A stretch of 64,000 bases of DNA from Nonomuraea coxensis DSM 45129 (GCF_019397265.1 NZ_CP068985.1:8774501-8838500); one strand, 5' to 3'; shown: positions 35,359 through 43,583, numbered from the stretch's first letter. Numbers and translations are program-made. The notes: generated by a model from the letters alone, not told the origin.

Positions 35359-35796
35359 TCAGTCGAGGCAGAACTCGTTCCCCTCCGGGTCGGCCATGAT
35401 GATGTGCCCGCCGGCCATCGGCGGGGCGGGCTCGTGCCGCTCCAGCCGCGTCGCGCCATGCCCGATCAGCCGCTCGGCCTCCGCCTCCAGCGCCGCCATG
35501 CGCGCCTCGCCCTCAAGGCCAGGCGCGGCCCGTACGTCGAGGTGCAGCCGGTTCTTGACCTGCTTGCCCTCCGGCACCCGCTGGAAGAACAGCCGCGGCC
35601 CCGCCCCCTCCGGATCGATGAGCGCGGAGGCGTCGTTGTGCCGCTCCGGCGGCACGCCCAGCGCCTTCAGCGCCTCCTCCCAGGACGCGAAGCCGGGCGG
35701 CGGGTCCTGCCGCCGGTAGCCGAGAACCTCGGCCCAGAACGCCGACAGCTTCGCCGGGTCCGCGCAGTCGAACGTGATCTGTACCTCAAGCGCCAT
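35359..35796 (-). CDS. VOC family (glyoxalase/bleomycin-resistance fold) protein
   Basis: 145 residues starting MALEVQITFDCADPAKLSAFWAEVLGY. Two beta-alpha-beta-beta-beta modules of the vicinal oxygen chelate fold are visible, with the C-terminal ADPEGNEFCLD. Family members are glyoxalases, dioxygenases or antibiotic-binding proteins; no specific activity can be assigned. The DinB-like gene upstream ends two bases before it starts, so the two are probably cotranscribed. Confidence 0.85.
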   Translation of the reverse strand: MALEVQITFDCADPAKLSAFWAEVLGYRRQDPPPGFASWEEALKALGVPPERHNDASALIDPEGAGPRLFFQRVPEGKQVKNRLHLDVRAAPGLEGEARMAALEAEAERLIGHGATRLERHEPAPPMAGGHIIMADPEGNEFCLD

Positions 35797-35798
35797 GG

Positions 35799-36380
35799 TC
35801 AGCTCGTTTCCTTCTGTCCGGTCGTGTGCAGGTAGAGGTCGCGGAGCAGGCACACCTCGGCGAGGTGGTGGATCAGCTCCCTGTTGATGTGCAGCACCAG
35901 CTCCGCCATGGGGTGGGCGGCCCACTCGCCCTCCGCCTCACCGCAGGGACGGGCGAGGCCGTCCTCGCCGAGCGCCTCGACGCCGGCCGTCCACCGCGCG
36001 TACTCCTCGTCGAGCTGCGCCAGCGCCTCGGCGGCGGTGGCGGCGTACTCGTACGAGTGGTAGTCGGTGGCCGCGCGGCCGAAGTGGGCGGCGTTGCGTA
36101 CCGCGAGCACACCGACGATCACGTGCCCGAGCCGCCAGGCGATCGTGGTGAACGGCGGCGGCTCGGGCGGCGGGAACGCGAAGTCGATCGTCATCGCCCC
36201 CGCCCCGCCCTGGATCGGCGCGGTCCCGGTGCCCCGGGGCCGCACGTTCCAGGACCCGGGAGCCGGCTCCCAGAAGTACTCCTCGTCGCTGAGGCCGTCG
36301 AGCCGCGGCCGTAGCTGCTCGGTCCAGTGCCACGCGATCTGATCCCGCAGCAGCGGGTTCCAGATGATTTCTTCCGTCAC
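35799..36380 (-). CDS. DinB-like metal-binding four-helix protein
   Basis: 193 residues from GTG 36380 (an ATG seven codons upstream is possible). Three conserved histidine positions typical of DinB/YfiT folds are seen: RLGHVIVG, HRXX-like NRELIHHLAEVCLLRDLYL near the end, with an intervening W-rich loop (YFWEPAPGSWNVRP). DinB-family proteins include mycothiol- or bacillithiol-dependent thiol transferases; this one resembles the general DinB superfamily rather than a named enzyme. Divergent from the YafY-like regulator. Confidence 0.82.
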   Translation of the reverse strand: MTEEIIWNPLLRDQIAWHWTEQLRPRLDGLSDEEYFWEPAPGSWNVRPRGTGTAPIQGGAGAMTIDFAFPPPEPPPFTTIAWRLGHVIVGVLAVRNAAHFGRAATDYHSYEYAATAAEALAQLDEEYARWTAGVEALGEDGLARPCGEAEGEWAAHPMAELVLHINRELIHHLAEVCLLRDLYLHTTGQKETS

Positions 36381-36443
36381 AGCCCTCACTCTCTCTCCCA
36401 TCCCGGACAGATACGGTCCGCGATCCGTGAAACCCTGACGTAC

Positions 36444-37454
36444 GTGACCGTCGAGGGAACCACCGAACGCGTGCTCCGCCTGCTGGCGCTGCTCCAGAGC
36501 CGCCCGTCCTGGACCGCCACCGAGCTGGCCGCCGAGCTGCGCGTCACCGACCGGTCGATCCGCCGCGACGTCGAGCGCCTGCGCGCCCTCGGCTACCCCG
36601 TTCACGCCACGGCAGGCGTCGGCGGCGGCTACCAGCTCGGCGCGGGCACCCGGCTGCCGCCACTGCTCCTCGACGACGAGGAGGCCATCGCGACGGCGGT
36701 GTCCCTGCGGCTGGCGTCCGGGGGCACCGTCGCCGGCGCGGGCGAGGCGGCCCTGCGCGCCCTCGCCAAGCTCGACCAGGTGATGCCGCCCCGGCTGCGC
36801 GCCAAGGTCCGGACCGTGCACGGCGCCATGGACACCCTCGTCGGCCCCGGGATCGAGATCGACCCCGAGCTGCTGGTGACGCTCGCCCGCGCCTGCCGCG
36901 ACGCGGTCCGCGTCCGCTTCCACTACACCGCCCGCTACCCGGCCCGCGACAGCGAGGCACGCGAGGACGGGGCGCGCGGTAGCGAGGCACGCGAACGCAC
37001 GGTCGAGCCGGTCCGCCTGGTCGCCACCGCCCGCCGCTGGTACCTCATGGCCTGGGACGTCGACCGCGACGACTGGCGCACCTTCCGCCTCGACCGCATG
37101 CGCGACGTGACCGCCACGACCTGGCGCTTCCGCCCCCGCGACCATCCCGACCCGGCCGCCTACGTCCAACGCTCCGTGACCGAGTCCCCCTACCGCCACC
37201 ACGCCCGCGTACGCCTGCGCGCCCACCCCGACCAGGTCCGCGACCGGATCCCCCCGCAGGTGGGCCGCGTCGAGGCCGACGCCGAGGACGGCTGGTGCCT
37301 GCTCACAGCCGGGGGCGACGACCTGGACTGGCTCGCCGTGCACATCGCCGCCCTCGGCTTCGAGACCCAGATCCTCGGCCCCCCTGGCCTCCGTGAGGCC
37401 GCCGCCCGCCTAGCCCGCAACCTCGCCGCCATGTCCACCCCCGAGCCTCCGTGA
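36444..37454 (+). CDS. YafY/WYL-domain transcriptional regulator
   Basis: 336 residues from GTG 36444. N-terminal winged helix (TERVLRLLALLQSRPSWTATELAAELRVTDRSIRRDVERLRALGYPV), then a WYL domain with the R-x-x-L-V and WYLMAWD stretch typical of ligand-sensing domains that bind nucleotides or single-stranded DNA, and a C-terminal WCX-like segment. It is divergent from the DinB-like gene, which may be its target. WYL regulators often control DNA damage or defence loci. Confidence 0.87.
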   Translation: MTVEGTTERVLRLLALLQSRPSWTATELAAELRVTDRSIRRDVERLRALGYPVHATAGVGGGYQLGAGTRLPPLLLDDEEAIATAVSLRLASGGTVAGAGEAALRALAKLDQVMPPRLRAKVRTVHGAMDTLVGPGIEIDPELLVTLARACRDAVRVRFHYTARYPARDSEAREDGARGSEARERTVEPVRLVATARRWYLMAWDVDRDDWRTFRLDRMRDVTATTWRFRPRDHPDPAAYVQRSVTESPYRHHARVRLRAHPDQVRDRIPPQVGRVEADAEDGWCLLTAGGDDLDWLAVHIAALGFETQILGPPGLREAAARLARNLAAMSTPEPP

Positions 37455-37613
37455 TCACAAGCGTCGCCTGCCCTCTCCCGCCCAGCCCGAACTCAGTCAA
37501 AAGTACGGCGGGACAACACCGGCAACAGCCCCTTCGGTCAATGCCCGCGCCACCCCCGACCCGCAAGATCAACCCCATGCCGCACAACACCGTCAGCCCA
37601 CCACGAAGACGAC

Positions 37614-37736
37614 ATGCTGCTCCAGCAACTCGGCGTGAACCTCGGCGGCGACCTGAAGGGAACCCGCTCACTGGACATCACCCGCACGTACGTCGCAGCC
37701 TTCCTCGACCTGCACCTACGCGCCCAGCCCCAATAG
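37614..37736 (+). pseudogene. C-terminal fragment of an alpha/beta hydrolase
   Basis: The 40-residue ORF MLLQQLGVNLGGDLKGTRSL...LDLHLRAQPQ, with upstream in-frame residues SAHHEDD, matches the C-terminal end of platelet-activating-factor acetylhydrolase-like or dienelactone-hydrolase-type proteins, which end in patterns such as DITRAYVRAFFDRHLRG. No catalytic Ser remains. The rest of the 350-bp gap between the YafY and Nudix genes shows no other coding signal that I can see. I read it as a relic. Confidence 0.5.
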
Positions 37737-37804
37737 CAACGCACCCCGGACCACGCGCACCGACGCTCCACCCAAGCAAAAGGCCCTCCCGAACCTCGCG
37801 CCCC

Positions 37805-38245
37805 TTACAAACCGGAACCCAGGACCTGCACTCCATCATGCTGCCGAACGACCGGCCTCCCCCCGCCTCGCAGCGCGTCCAAGACCCGGACGGCAAAGGC
37901 TTCGACGGCGAGCCCTTCGACCTCCTCTGCCGCAACCCACCGAAAAGCGCACGTCTCGTCCGTCTCCCTCAACGTCCCGCCCACAGCTCGGCACCTGAAC
38001 ACGAGCGCGATGATCCCGCGCTTCATGTTCTTGTAGACGCCGGTGAGCACCTCCGGCTCGACTTCGAGGCCAGTTTCCTCCCTGACCTCCCGCCTGAGCC
38101 CGCTGACCACGTCCTCCTCCAGTTCGAGAACGCCGCCCGGCGCTTCCCAATGACCGTTGTCCCGCCGCTGAACGAGCAGTGCCCGCTGCTGATCGTCCAC
38201 TACGACGCCCGCGACACTGACCGAGTGGCGTGAGTCCTGATCCAT
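37805..38245 (-). CDS. Nudix hydrolase (Pif-like candidate)
   Basis: 146 residues from ATG 38245, six bases after AGTGAGG. The Nudix box GGVLELEEDVVSGLRREVREETGLEV is complete (G-x5-E-x7-R-E-U-x-E-E-x-G-U). The gene is divergently placed from a HutC-type GntR regulator, with a 7-bp inverted repeat in the gap. In the actinomycete integrative element pSAM2, the immunity protein Pif contains a Nudix motif and KorSA is a GntR regulator; this pair resembles that arrangement. The substrate is unknown; ordinary house-cleaning Nudix activity is the alternative. Confidence 0.85.
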   Translation of the reverse strand: MDQDSRHSVSVAGVVVDDQQRALLVQRRDNGHWEAPGGVLELEEDVVSGLRREVREETGLEVEPEVLTGVYKNMKRGIIALVFRCRAVGGTLRETDETCAFRWVAAEEVEGLAVEAFAVRVLDALRGGGRPVVRQHDGVQVLGSGL

Positions 38246-38263
38246 CGAAATCCTCACTGCCGA

Positions 38264-38286
38264 ACTAGCTACACTCCCAAGCTAGT
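38264..38286. promoter_or_regulatory. Inverted repeat between the divergent Nudix and GntR genes
   Basis: ACTAGCT and AGCTAGT are perfect inverted copies with a 9-bp spacer. They lie in the 73-bp gap between the two start codons and just before the likely promoter of the GntR gene. GntR/HutC regulators commonly bind such elements; a direct test is needed. Confidence 0.55.
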
Positions 38287-38318
38287 ACAGGTATGTACGA
38301 GTAGAGGAGTGAGCCTGG

Positions 38319-39101
38319 ATGACCTTGGCGTTGCCCGGCCTGGACCCCGTCACCGACCGCCCCGTGTTCAAGCAGATCGCCGACCACCTTCGCGACGCCA
38401 TCGAACAGCGCAAGCTGGAGCCCGGAGCGAAGGTACCGTCCGAGGCCAAGCTCATGGCACACTACGGCGTTGCCCGCATGACGATCAGGAACGCGCTCCA
38501 AGTCCTCCAGGCAGAAGGGCTGACCGTAGCAGAGCACGGGCGGGGCGTGTTCGTCCGTTCCAGGCCCCAGGTGCGTCGCCTCGCGTCCGACCGGTTCGCG
38601 CGACGGCACCGCGAGCAGGGCAAGGCCGCATTCATCGCGGAGACAGAGGGCGTCGGAGGCAGGCCGTCAGTCGATTCCATCCAGATCAGCGAGACGGAGC
38701 CGCCGGCCGATGTGGCGCAGCGACTGGGCCTGGGCGAGCGGGACAAGGTGCTCGTCCGCTCACGCCGCTACCTGATCAACGGACACCCGGTCGAGACAGC
38801 GACCTCCTACCTCCCCGCCTCGATCGCCAGCGGGACACGGATCGCCGAACCGGACACGGGACCCGGCGGCATCTACGAACGACTGGAGGAGATGGGATAC
38901 CCACTTGACCACTTCGACGAGGAGGTCAGGTCCCGGATGCCGATGCGCGACGAGGCCAAGGCCCTGAAGCTGGCACCCGGCACGCCCGTCTTCCATCTCG
39001 TTCGCACCGCGTACGCCGAGGACGGCACGGCCGTGGAGGTCTGCGACACGGTGATGTCGAGTGACGCCTACGTGCTCTCTTACCAACTTCCAGCACGATA
39101 G
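38319..39101 (+). CDS. HutC-type GntR regulator (KorSA-like candidate)
   Basis: 260 residues from ATG 38319. N-terminal GntR winged helix (PVFKQIADHLRDAIEQRKLEPGAKVPSEAKLMAHYGVARMTIRNALQVLQAEGL), then a UTRA ligand-binding domain ending VCDTVMSSDAYVLSYQLP. Divergent from the Nudix gene with an inverted repeat between them. KorSA of pSAM2-type integrative elements belongs to this family and controls element transfer. No integrase, rep or tra gene is nearby, so if the pair derives from such an element it is a relic. Confidence 0.87.
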   Translation: MTLALPGLDPVTDRPVFKQIADHLRDAIEQRKLEPGAKVPSEAKLMAHYGVARMTIRNALQVLQAEGLTVAEHGRGVFVRSRPQVRRLASDRFARRHREQGKAAFIAETEGVGGRPSVDSIQISETEPPADVAQRLGLGERDKVLVRSRRYLINGHPVETATSYLPASIASGTRIAEPDTGPGGIYERLEEMGYPLDHFDEEVRSRMPMRDEAKALKLAPGTPVFHLVRTAYAEDGTAVEVCDTVMSSDAYVLSYQLPAR

Positions 39102-39194
39102 CTCTCGACGCGGGCCTCCAGCAGACTGTGAGCGCCGACGACGAGGCCACCTTCGTGGCGCTGTTGCACGCGCAACACCTGAGGGGGTGGAGTC

Positions 39195-39491
39195 GTGGCC
39201 GCGCGAACGCCTGACTCGGAACCATGCGACAACCAGCACGCGGCCCCGCCGACCCCGGCGGCGAGGGCGATCGATTGGCAGCCGAGCCATTCCCGCGTGA
39301 ACCAGGTGCGAGTCCGCGCCCACACCTGCTCCTGCACGTCGCCCTACTTCGAACTGTGCACAGCAGGCGGACGCTGGTTCGTCCGGCGTTTCACCGGAGG
39401 CAACCCGACGGTCACCACCGAGAGTCCTTGGCTGTCGGCCCGCACCGCCCAAGACCTGTGGACACAGATCCTGGCCGGCCAGGCCCAGTAA
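39195..39491 (+). CDS. Small hypothetical protein near the GntR gene
   Basis: 98 residues from GTG 39195, with GGGGTGGAG just upstream. The C-terminal half (YFELCTAGGRWFVRRFTGG, then ARTAQDLWTQILAG) resembles small proteins I recall next to regulators in actinomycete integrative elements, but I have no name or function for it. Three Cys in HTCSCTSPYFELC could form a metal site. It may be part of a relic element with the GntR/Nudix pair. Confidence 0.5.
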   Translation: MAARTPDSEPCDNQHAAPPTPAARAIDWQPSHSRVNQVRVRAHTCSCTSPYFELCTAGGRWFVRRFTGGNPTVTTESPWLSARTAQDLWTQILAGQAQ

Positions 39492-39521
39492 CCGAACAGG
39501 AAAGCCGGGCGGTGACACCGT

Positions 39522-39560
39522 GCCGCCTTGGGGATTCGAACCACGGCCCCCTTCATCACG
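39522..39560 (-). repeat. Degraded tRNA-Thr 3'-half copy (att-like fragment 1)
   Basis: GCCGCCTTGGGGATTCGAAC, then a few changed bases, then CCCCCTTCAT, matches the acceptor stem, T arm and beginning of the anticodon arm of the intact tRNA-Thr at 44355-44428, in the same orientation. Homology stops at the anticodon loop. The terminator repeat seen with fragment 2 is absent. Such partial tRNA copies are what integrases leave at the far end of an inserted element. Confidence 0.75.
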
Positions 39561-39647
39561 GAGAGCAGGGCAGGCACCTCCACGTGAATGACCGTCCTGG
39601 CAGCACGCAATGCGGCTGGAGGTCATGCCCGGCCGGTCGGCGCCAGT

Positions 39648-40403
39648 TCAGGCACCGGCCTCGAGCACGGCGAGGTCACGCACCGCATAACGATGATGCT
39701 CGGCCTCTTCCTTCAGCACCACCTTGAGGCAGCGGCGCATGACGTACTCCTGGTCGGGATACGGGTCCGCCGGCTTGCGACCACATACCCGATCGAGCTC
39801 GGCCTCGGTGAGCCCATCGACGACACGCCTCATCGTGGCCATGCGGGCGAGCCGCGGCGCGAGCACTTCGTCGAGCGTCGGGGTGGCTTCGAGGGTGAGA
39901 CCGAGCTTCGCCGCCGCGTCGGACGACATCCCGCTGCTGGGGAGGCCCAACGGGTGGTAGGGCGCTTCCTCCTCCAACACGGCATTGCCGAGCCAGGCAT
40001 CGCCGGCGAACAGCAGGTGCCGTTGCGTCTCGACCAACGACCACTCGCCGTTGACCTGCTCGTGCAGCTTGACCTCGGGCAACAGCCTTGCGCGGTCGAG
40101 TGTCGCCGCCCACAGCGTCTCGATGGCATCCCAAGCAGGCCGATAGTCGTCGGGGGACGCGGCGTCCCGCGCCAGCACCCGCGTGGGGTGTTGCCGGTCG
40201 AGCTCGGCCTCGACGTAGGCGGTCACGTCGACGTCGTTGACGACGACACGCTTGAAGTCGCCACCGAGGTAGACGTCGCTCCCATAGCAGTCGACGATCT
40301 TCAGACCGTTGACCTCGCAATCACGGATCTCGAGACCGGCAAGGTCGCACAGATGGATGCGGGCACCACGGAACTGGTCACTCTGGATGTACTCGGCAGC
40401 CAT
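39648..40403 (-). CDS. Pentapeptide-like/DinB-like fusion protein
   Basis: 251 residues from ATG 40403 (GGGAG upstream). Residues 1-60 resemble pentapeptide or quadrilateral beta-helix repeats (RGARIHLCDLAGLEIRDCEVNGLKIVDCYGSDVYLGGDF), and residues 90-250 a DinB-like four-helix domain (HEQVNGEWSLVETQRHLLFAGDAWL, LKVVLKEEAEHHRYAVRDL). This fusion is found in several actinobacteria, but its biochemical role is not known. It lies between the two partial tRNA-Thr copies. Confidence 0.8.
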   Translation of the reverse strand: MAAEYIQSDQFRGARIHLCDLAGLEIRDCEVNGLKIVDCYGSDVYLGGDFKRVVVNDVDVTAYVEAELDRQHPTRVLARDAASPDDYRPAWDAIETLWAATLDRARLLPEVKLHEQVNGEWSLVETQRHLLFAGDAWLGNAVLEEEAPYHPLGLPSSGMSSDAAAKLGLTLEATPTLDEVLAPRLARMATMRRVVDGLTEAELDRVCGRKPADPYPDQEYVMRRCLKVVLKEEAEHHRYAVRDLAVLEAGA

Positions 40404-41036
40404 CGTGGCAGTCTCCCGCACCCGTCCCGCCCACGCCACCTCCGCCAATGCCGATCACGCAGAACGACCTCCGCGCCATCATCGCCATCTCCCGGAACCC
40501 CGTCGAAGGGACCAACAGACGGATCACGGACGCGAATGACCACGCCGATGATCGACGGCTCGTGTCAGCGGCGCCGGGATGCGTGCCGTCGTTCGCCGTG
40601 ATGATCCGCCCCGCTGCTGCCGCACGGTCTTTTCCGTCCCGATGGACGAGTGTTCCTCAGAACGCTGGAGCGGCTGGCGCCGGTTCGGCAGCCGCGGTTG
40701 CGCCGCATCCATGACAGGGTGAAAGACCACCCCTACATGGACCCGTTCTCGTAGACGCGCGAGCAGGGCGGTGGCCCTGCGGATGTAGCGCCCAGCCGGT
40801 GACCACGCTGAGGCCAGAGCCCCGGAGAGCGTTTCGTTCTCACGCAGTGACGAGCACGAAGGGTGCCTGTTGGCCTCGGTGGAGACGCCGCCATGGTGAA
40901 CGGGTCCCCTGTGGGGCGGGTAGACACCGTTCGAGATGACAATGAACGCAGAACGGTAGAACAGCAGCTCGGAGCCTCTCGTGAACAGGTTGATCTCGGT
41001 CGACGCCAGACGGCTCCTGTTAGCAAGGGCGTCAGC
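40404..41036. other. Gap without an intact gene (relics)
   Basis: No convincing complete gene. A plus-strand fragment from about 40605 to 40754 ends RIHDRVKDHPYMDPFS and looks like the C-terminus of some protein, without a start; another from 40448 reads MPITQNDLRAIIAISRN. I cannot identify either. The region has the look of decayed island DNA between the two att-like fragments. Confidence 0.4.
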
Positions 41037-41070
41037 AAAAGGCTCTCCTGGATCATCCAGGACGGCCTTT
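41037..41070. terminator. Strong hairpin terminator beside att-like fragment 2
   Basis: A perfect 8-bp hairpin (TCCTGGAT, C, ATCCAGGA) is nested in AAAAGGC...GGCCTTT, giving a bidirectional terminator. It sits in the same position relative to the tRNA-derived fragment as the terminator of the intact tRNA-Thr gene, so it was probably copied with it. Confidence 0.7.
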
Positions 41071-41125
41071 AAACTGGGAGCCCGCTTGGGGATTCGAACC
41101 CCAGCCCCCTTAATTACGAGTGAAG
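41037..41125 (-). repeat. Degraded tRNA-Thr terminator-plus-3'-half copy (att-like fragment 2)
   Basis: This 89-bp block aligns without gaps to 44313-44401, which spans the tRNA-Thr terminator, the downstream CTGGGAGCC spacer and the tRNA 3' half to the anticodon loop. By my count about 75 of 89 positions match; ATTACGAGTGAAG and TTGGGGATTCGAACCCCAG are identical. The two copies lie 3,276 bp apart. The homology ends at the anticodon stem, typical of a tRNA attachment site. Confidence 0.85.
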
Positions 41126-41258
41126 CGGAGGTCTGTGGCCGAGGGCCGACGCCAGTGCTCAACCCGTGTGACGCCGTACGGGACGATCAGGCGGTGTAAG
41201 TTGGCGTTGCTGTACTGGTTGCTGTACAGCATTCTTTCTACGGACCAACACACGGCCG

Positions 41259-41722
41259 TCAGTTCGGCGGACGCTCCTTAGGAGAAGGCGGCCGGACGTG
41301 ACGGCGCATGCTTTCCTCGCATGCTCCGAATACGAGGAAGTTGCGACGCGCCTGAGTCAGGCTCAAGCGACCGTTCGGGCCGCCCAGCACAACATCGGCA
41401 TCCGGATCGTCCTGGCGCCGTCGTCCTCCCAGAGGCACACCGGGCAGATCTCGAAGCCGCCACGCTCGCCCAGGGTCACGTACCGGCAGCATGGACACGC
41501 GTACGGTCCATCCTGCGGCCCGCGCAGTGCCGGGTAATTGCGTAGCTCAAGACCAACGACGCCCAGTTTGCCAATCTGCGCGTCCAGCACGCCAACCCTT
41601 ATCCAGACACCGAGCCACGCCGACATTAACCCCGTATTGGAAGCCCACTCCGAATCTCGGCCAACTGTCCCCTTCGATGGCATCCCGGGTGGGACGTACC
41701 GCTCCCGCTCATCGAATGCCAT
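41259..41722 (-). pseudogene. CPCC-family cysteine-rich protein, frameshifted
   Basis: The upstream frame encodes YACPCCRYVTLGERGGFEICPVCLWEDDG, the signature of CPCC-type cysteine-rich proteins. The expected continuation QDDPDADVVLGGPNGRLSLTQARRNF...VRPP is in the next frame (ending at 41259). The break lies at 41410-41420, where GGCGCCAGG replaces the GGCCAGG expected from the family, an extra two bases. It is probably a recent inactivation or a sequencing error. CPCC proteins are small metal-binding-type proteins of unknown function. Confidence 0.75.
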
Positions 41723-41882
41723 CCGGTGCCGTCAGGTGCCGCGAGGATGACGTCTGTTGATCTCGACTGCGCTCCCGTGTCAGCGGGCCCACATCGGCTG
41801 CGGCGCACTCGCAGCACATTTCCGTGATCGCACGTGGGTCCTCCGACGACGATCAGCGGCTGTCCCGCGCCACCTCACGACC

Positions 41883-42614
41883 TCACCGCATTGGCTTCCG
41901 ACGCCCGCTCCCACCCCCCCGCCCCTTCCTGCGCTGCCGCAGCAGGATCCGCGCCGCCGCATCACCGAGCCGGTACCTGTAGGTGCGCCCCTTGACGGCC
42001 TCGTGTCCCTTCAGGAGCGCGCGCACGCGGCGTGCCTTGAGCCCGGCCGCGCGCAGGAGCTCCGCCAACTCGGCAGCCGTAACCAGGGTGTCCGCCAAAG
42101 GCGTCTCTGCCGGCCCGGGAGACGGGGCGGTATCTTTCGCGTGTTCCGCTGCTGGCAGGTCGGGCGCCGTGGGCAGCACTACTTCAGGCGTCTGCGTTCG
42201 GGTCGCATTGAGCCACTGCTGGATCCGCCGGTCGATGCGGTCGTCGATCCGGTTGGCAACACGCGCCTGCACGAGATGGTCGAGCTGCCCGTTGAGCCGG
42301 CCGTCGAAGTGAGTGTCGAGCCGCGGCGTGAGGTGCTTGTCTGCCCACAGGTCCGCCCAGGTGAAGAACCGATTGTCGAACTTGTTCTCGATGAAGTCGT
42401 CGGCTCTTGCGTCGAAGTACGCGTCGAGAAGCTCCTTAAGGTCCGCCTTAGGCAAGGCGTCGTACTGCTTCCGGAATTTGGCGTCGAAGTGCGCGCCGGT
42501 TTGTTCCTTAAGCTCTGCTCCTGCCCACGCCTGGAGCCTCGCTTCTACCTTGGCATCGAGCTCGCGCTCCGCCCACTCCTCGACCCACCGAATGACCAGC
42601 GCCTTCAGCCCCAT
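41883..42614 (-). CDS. Repetitive amphipathic protein with basic C-terminal domain, unknown function
   Basis: 243 residues from ATG 42614, with GAGGGG six bases upstream. Residues 1-140 consist of amphipathic helices with recurring D-x-x-F-D-x-R / L-D-x-x-V/F-x-x-R units (LDAKVEARLQAW, FDAKFRKQYDAL, FDARADDFIENKFDNRFF, FDGRLNGQLDHLV). A Pro-rich linker follows, then from about 175 a helical, basic domain (TLVTAAELAELLRAAGLKARRVRALLKG) ending RQRRKGRGGGSGRRK, which looks DNA- or RNA-binding. I do not recognise a family. It is inside the tRNA-Thr island. Confidence 0.65.
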   Translation of the reverse strand: MGLKALVIRWVEEWAERELDAKVEARLQAWAGAELKEQTGAHFDAKFRKQYDALPKADLKELLDAYFDARADDFIENKFDNRFFTWADLWADKHLTPRLDTHFDGRLNGQLDHLVQARVANRIDDRIDRRIQQWLNATRTQTPEVVLPTAPDLPAAEHAKDTAPSPGPAETPLADTLVTAAELAELLRAAGLKARRVRALLKGHEAVKGRTYRYRLGDAAARILLRQRRKGRGGGSGRRKPMR

Positions 42615-42886
42615 AGAAACCCCTCGCCAGAAGTCCGGGAACGTGCCGCTCAACGCACCGTACGAACCAGCGGAGTGTTCGCATAGTTGTCGGCCTGGCA
42701 CTATTTCCTCTCCCCGAAGAGACAAAAAATCGGGGCGTCTCCCACCCCGGGGGCTACTAGTCGTGCTTCGATCGCTGTTCCTCGGCTGCCTGGGGTTCTT
42801 CCAGGGTGCTCACGAAACGCAACACCAGATGATCACTTCGAGATAGCATCTATCTCCCCTCCTCTCCTCGCCGCTCAAGGACGTCG

Positions 42887-43369
42887 ATGTCCCGTCTGAT
42901 CAAACGTTTGTCGGACACGGTCACGATCTATTCAGGCCAGTTCATGGTCATGGACCTTGACGGAGCCAACGGACAGCCCGAGGGGGCCGAGGATCTTTGG
43001 GACATCGCGAACCGGTCGAGCATGACCAACTGGTTCCTGGCCACCGCGAATGCCGCCATCATCAGCAGCCAGGCCGATGCCTGGCACAGGGTCGGCATTA
43101 CAGTTGAGCGCTGGGACGGCCCACCACCCGACGACAGCGACCAGTGGAGCAGAAGCGAGACGGCAGAGTTCTACTCCAGCTCGGGCAAGCTGAAGATCGT
43201 CGGAGTTCACGGGCACTCCTCCGGCAAGATCATTGACTTGTGTGATCAAGCTCGCAGCTGGCTCGTTCGCGCAAGCGCCCGCCCTGGCCCCGGTGCCCGT
43301 TACTCCAGGGGACGACCTCCCAAAGGGTTGGAGACCTACCGACTGCAGTTCTGGCCCGCAGCAAGCTGA
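42887..43369 (+). CDS. Hypothetical protein
   Basis: 160 residues from ATG 42887 (AAGGA upstream). Beta-rich pattern: YSGQFMVMDLDGA, ATANAAIISSQADAWHRVGITVERWDG, SGKLKIVGVHG, then a C-terminal SWLVRASARPGPG...LETYRLQFWPA. The closing RYRLQFWPA-like strand is typical of a group of uncharacterised actinobacterial proteins, often found beside immunity-like genes, so the frame appears complete even though another frame overlaps its end. Confidence 0.6.
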   Translation: MSRLIKRLSDTVTIYSGQFMVMDLDGANGQPEGAEDLWDIANRSSMTNWFLATANAAIISSQADAWHRVGITVERWDGPPPDDSDQWSRSETAEFYSSSGKLKIVGVHGHSSGKIIDLCDQARSWLVRASARPGPGARYSRGRPPKGLETYRLQFWPAAS

Positions 43370-43415
43370 CCTGCGCCGACATTCCTGGTGCGAAGACCTT
43401 GAGCACAGCATCCGG

Positions 43416-43583
43416 GTGCCACACGCGATCCGATTGTGCGCGCGGGAGAAGGCAGTCTGGATCGCCGTCGGGCGACCGGCGGATTGGCCGCCAGGCGAGG
43501 TCTACCATCTCGGTACCGATGACGTCATGGTCATCTTCACCGCAGAGTTCGCGGCCAAGGCGGGCATTCCATCAGCCCGCTAA
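43416..43583 (+). CDS. Short ORF of unknown standing
   Basis: 55 residues from GTG 43416: VPHAIRLCAREKAVWIAVGRPADWPPGEVYHLGTDDVMVIFTAEFAAKAGIPSAR. It has plausible strands but no clear ribosome-binding site, and may be the remains of a longer gene. It overlaps nothing else. Kept at low confidence. Confidence 0.3.
   Translation: MPHAIRLCAREKAVWIAVGRPADWPPGEVYHLGTDDVMVIFTAEFAAKAGIPSAR

Noticed and set aside
40733..41056. Minus-strand ORF of 107 codons before the att-like terminator
   Set aside because: It has no motif, and a strong hairpin lies within it; it looks like chance open frame in decayed DNA.
42887..43583. One long gene broken by a frameshift between the 160-residue ORF and the following ORF
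   Set aside because: The first frame ends in a family-like RLQFWPA strand, so it appears complete; the second lacks clear homology to a continuation.
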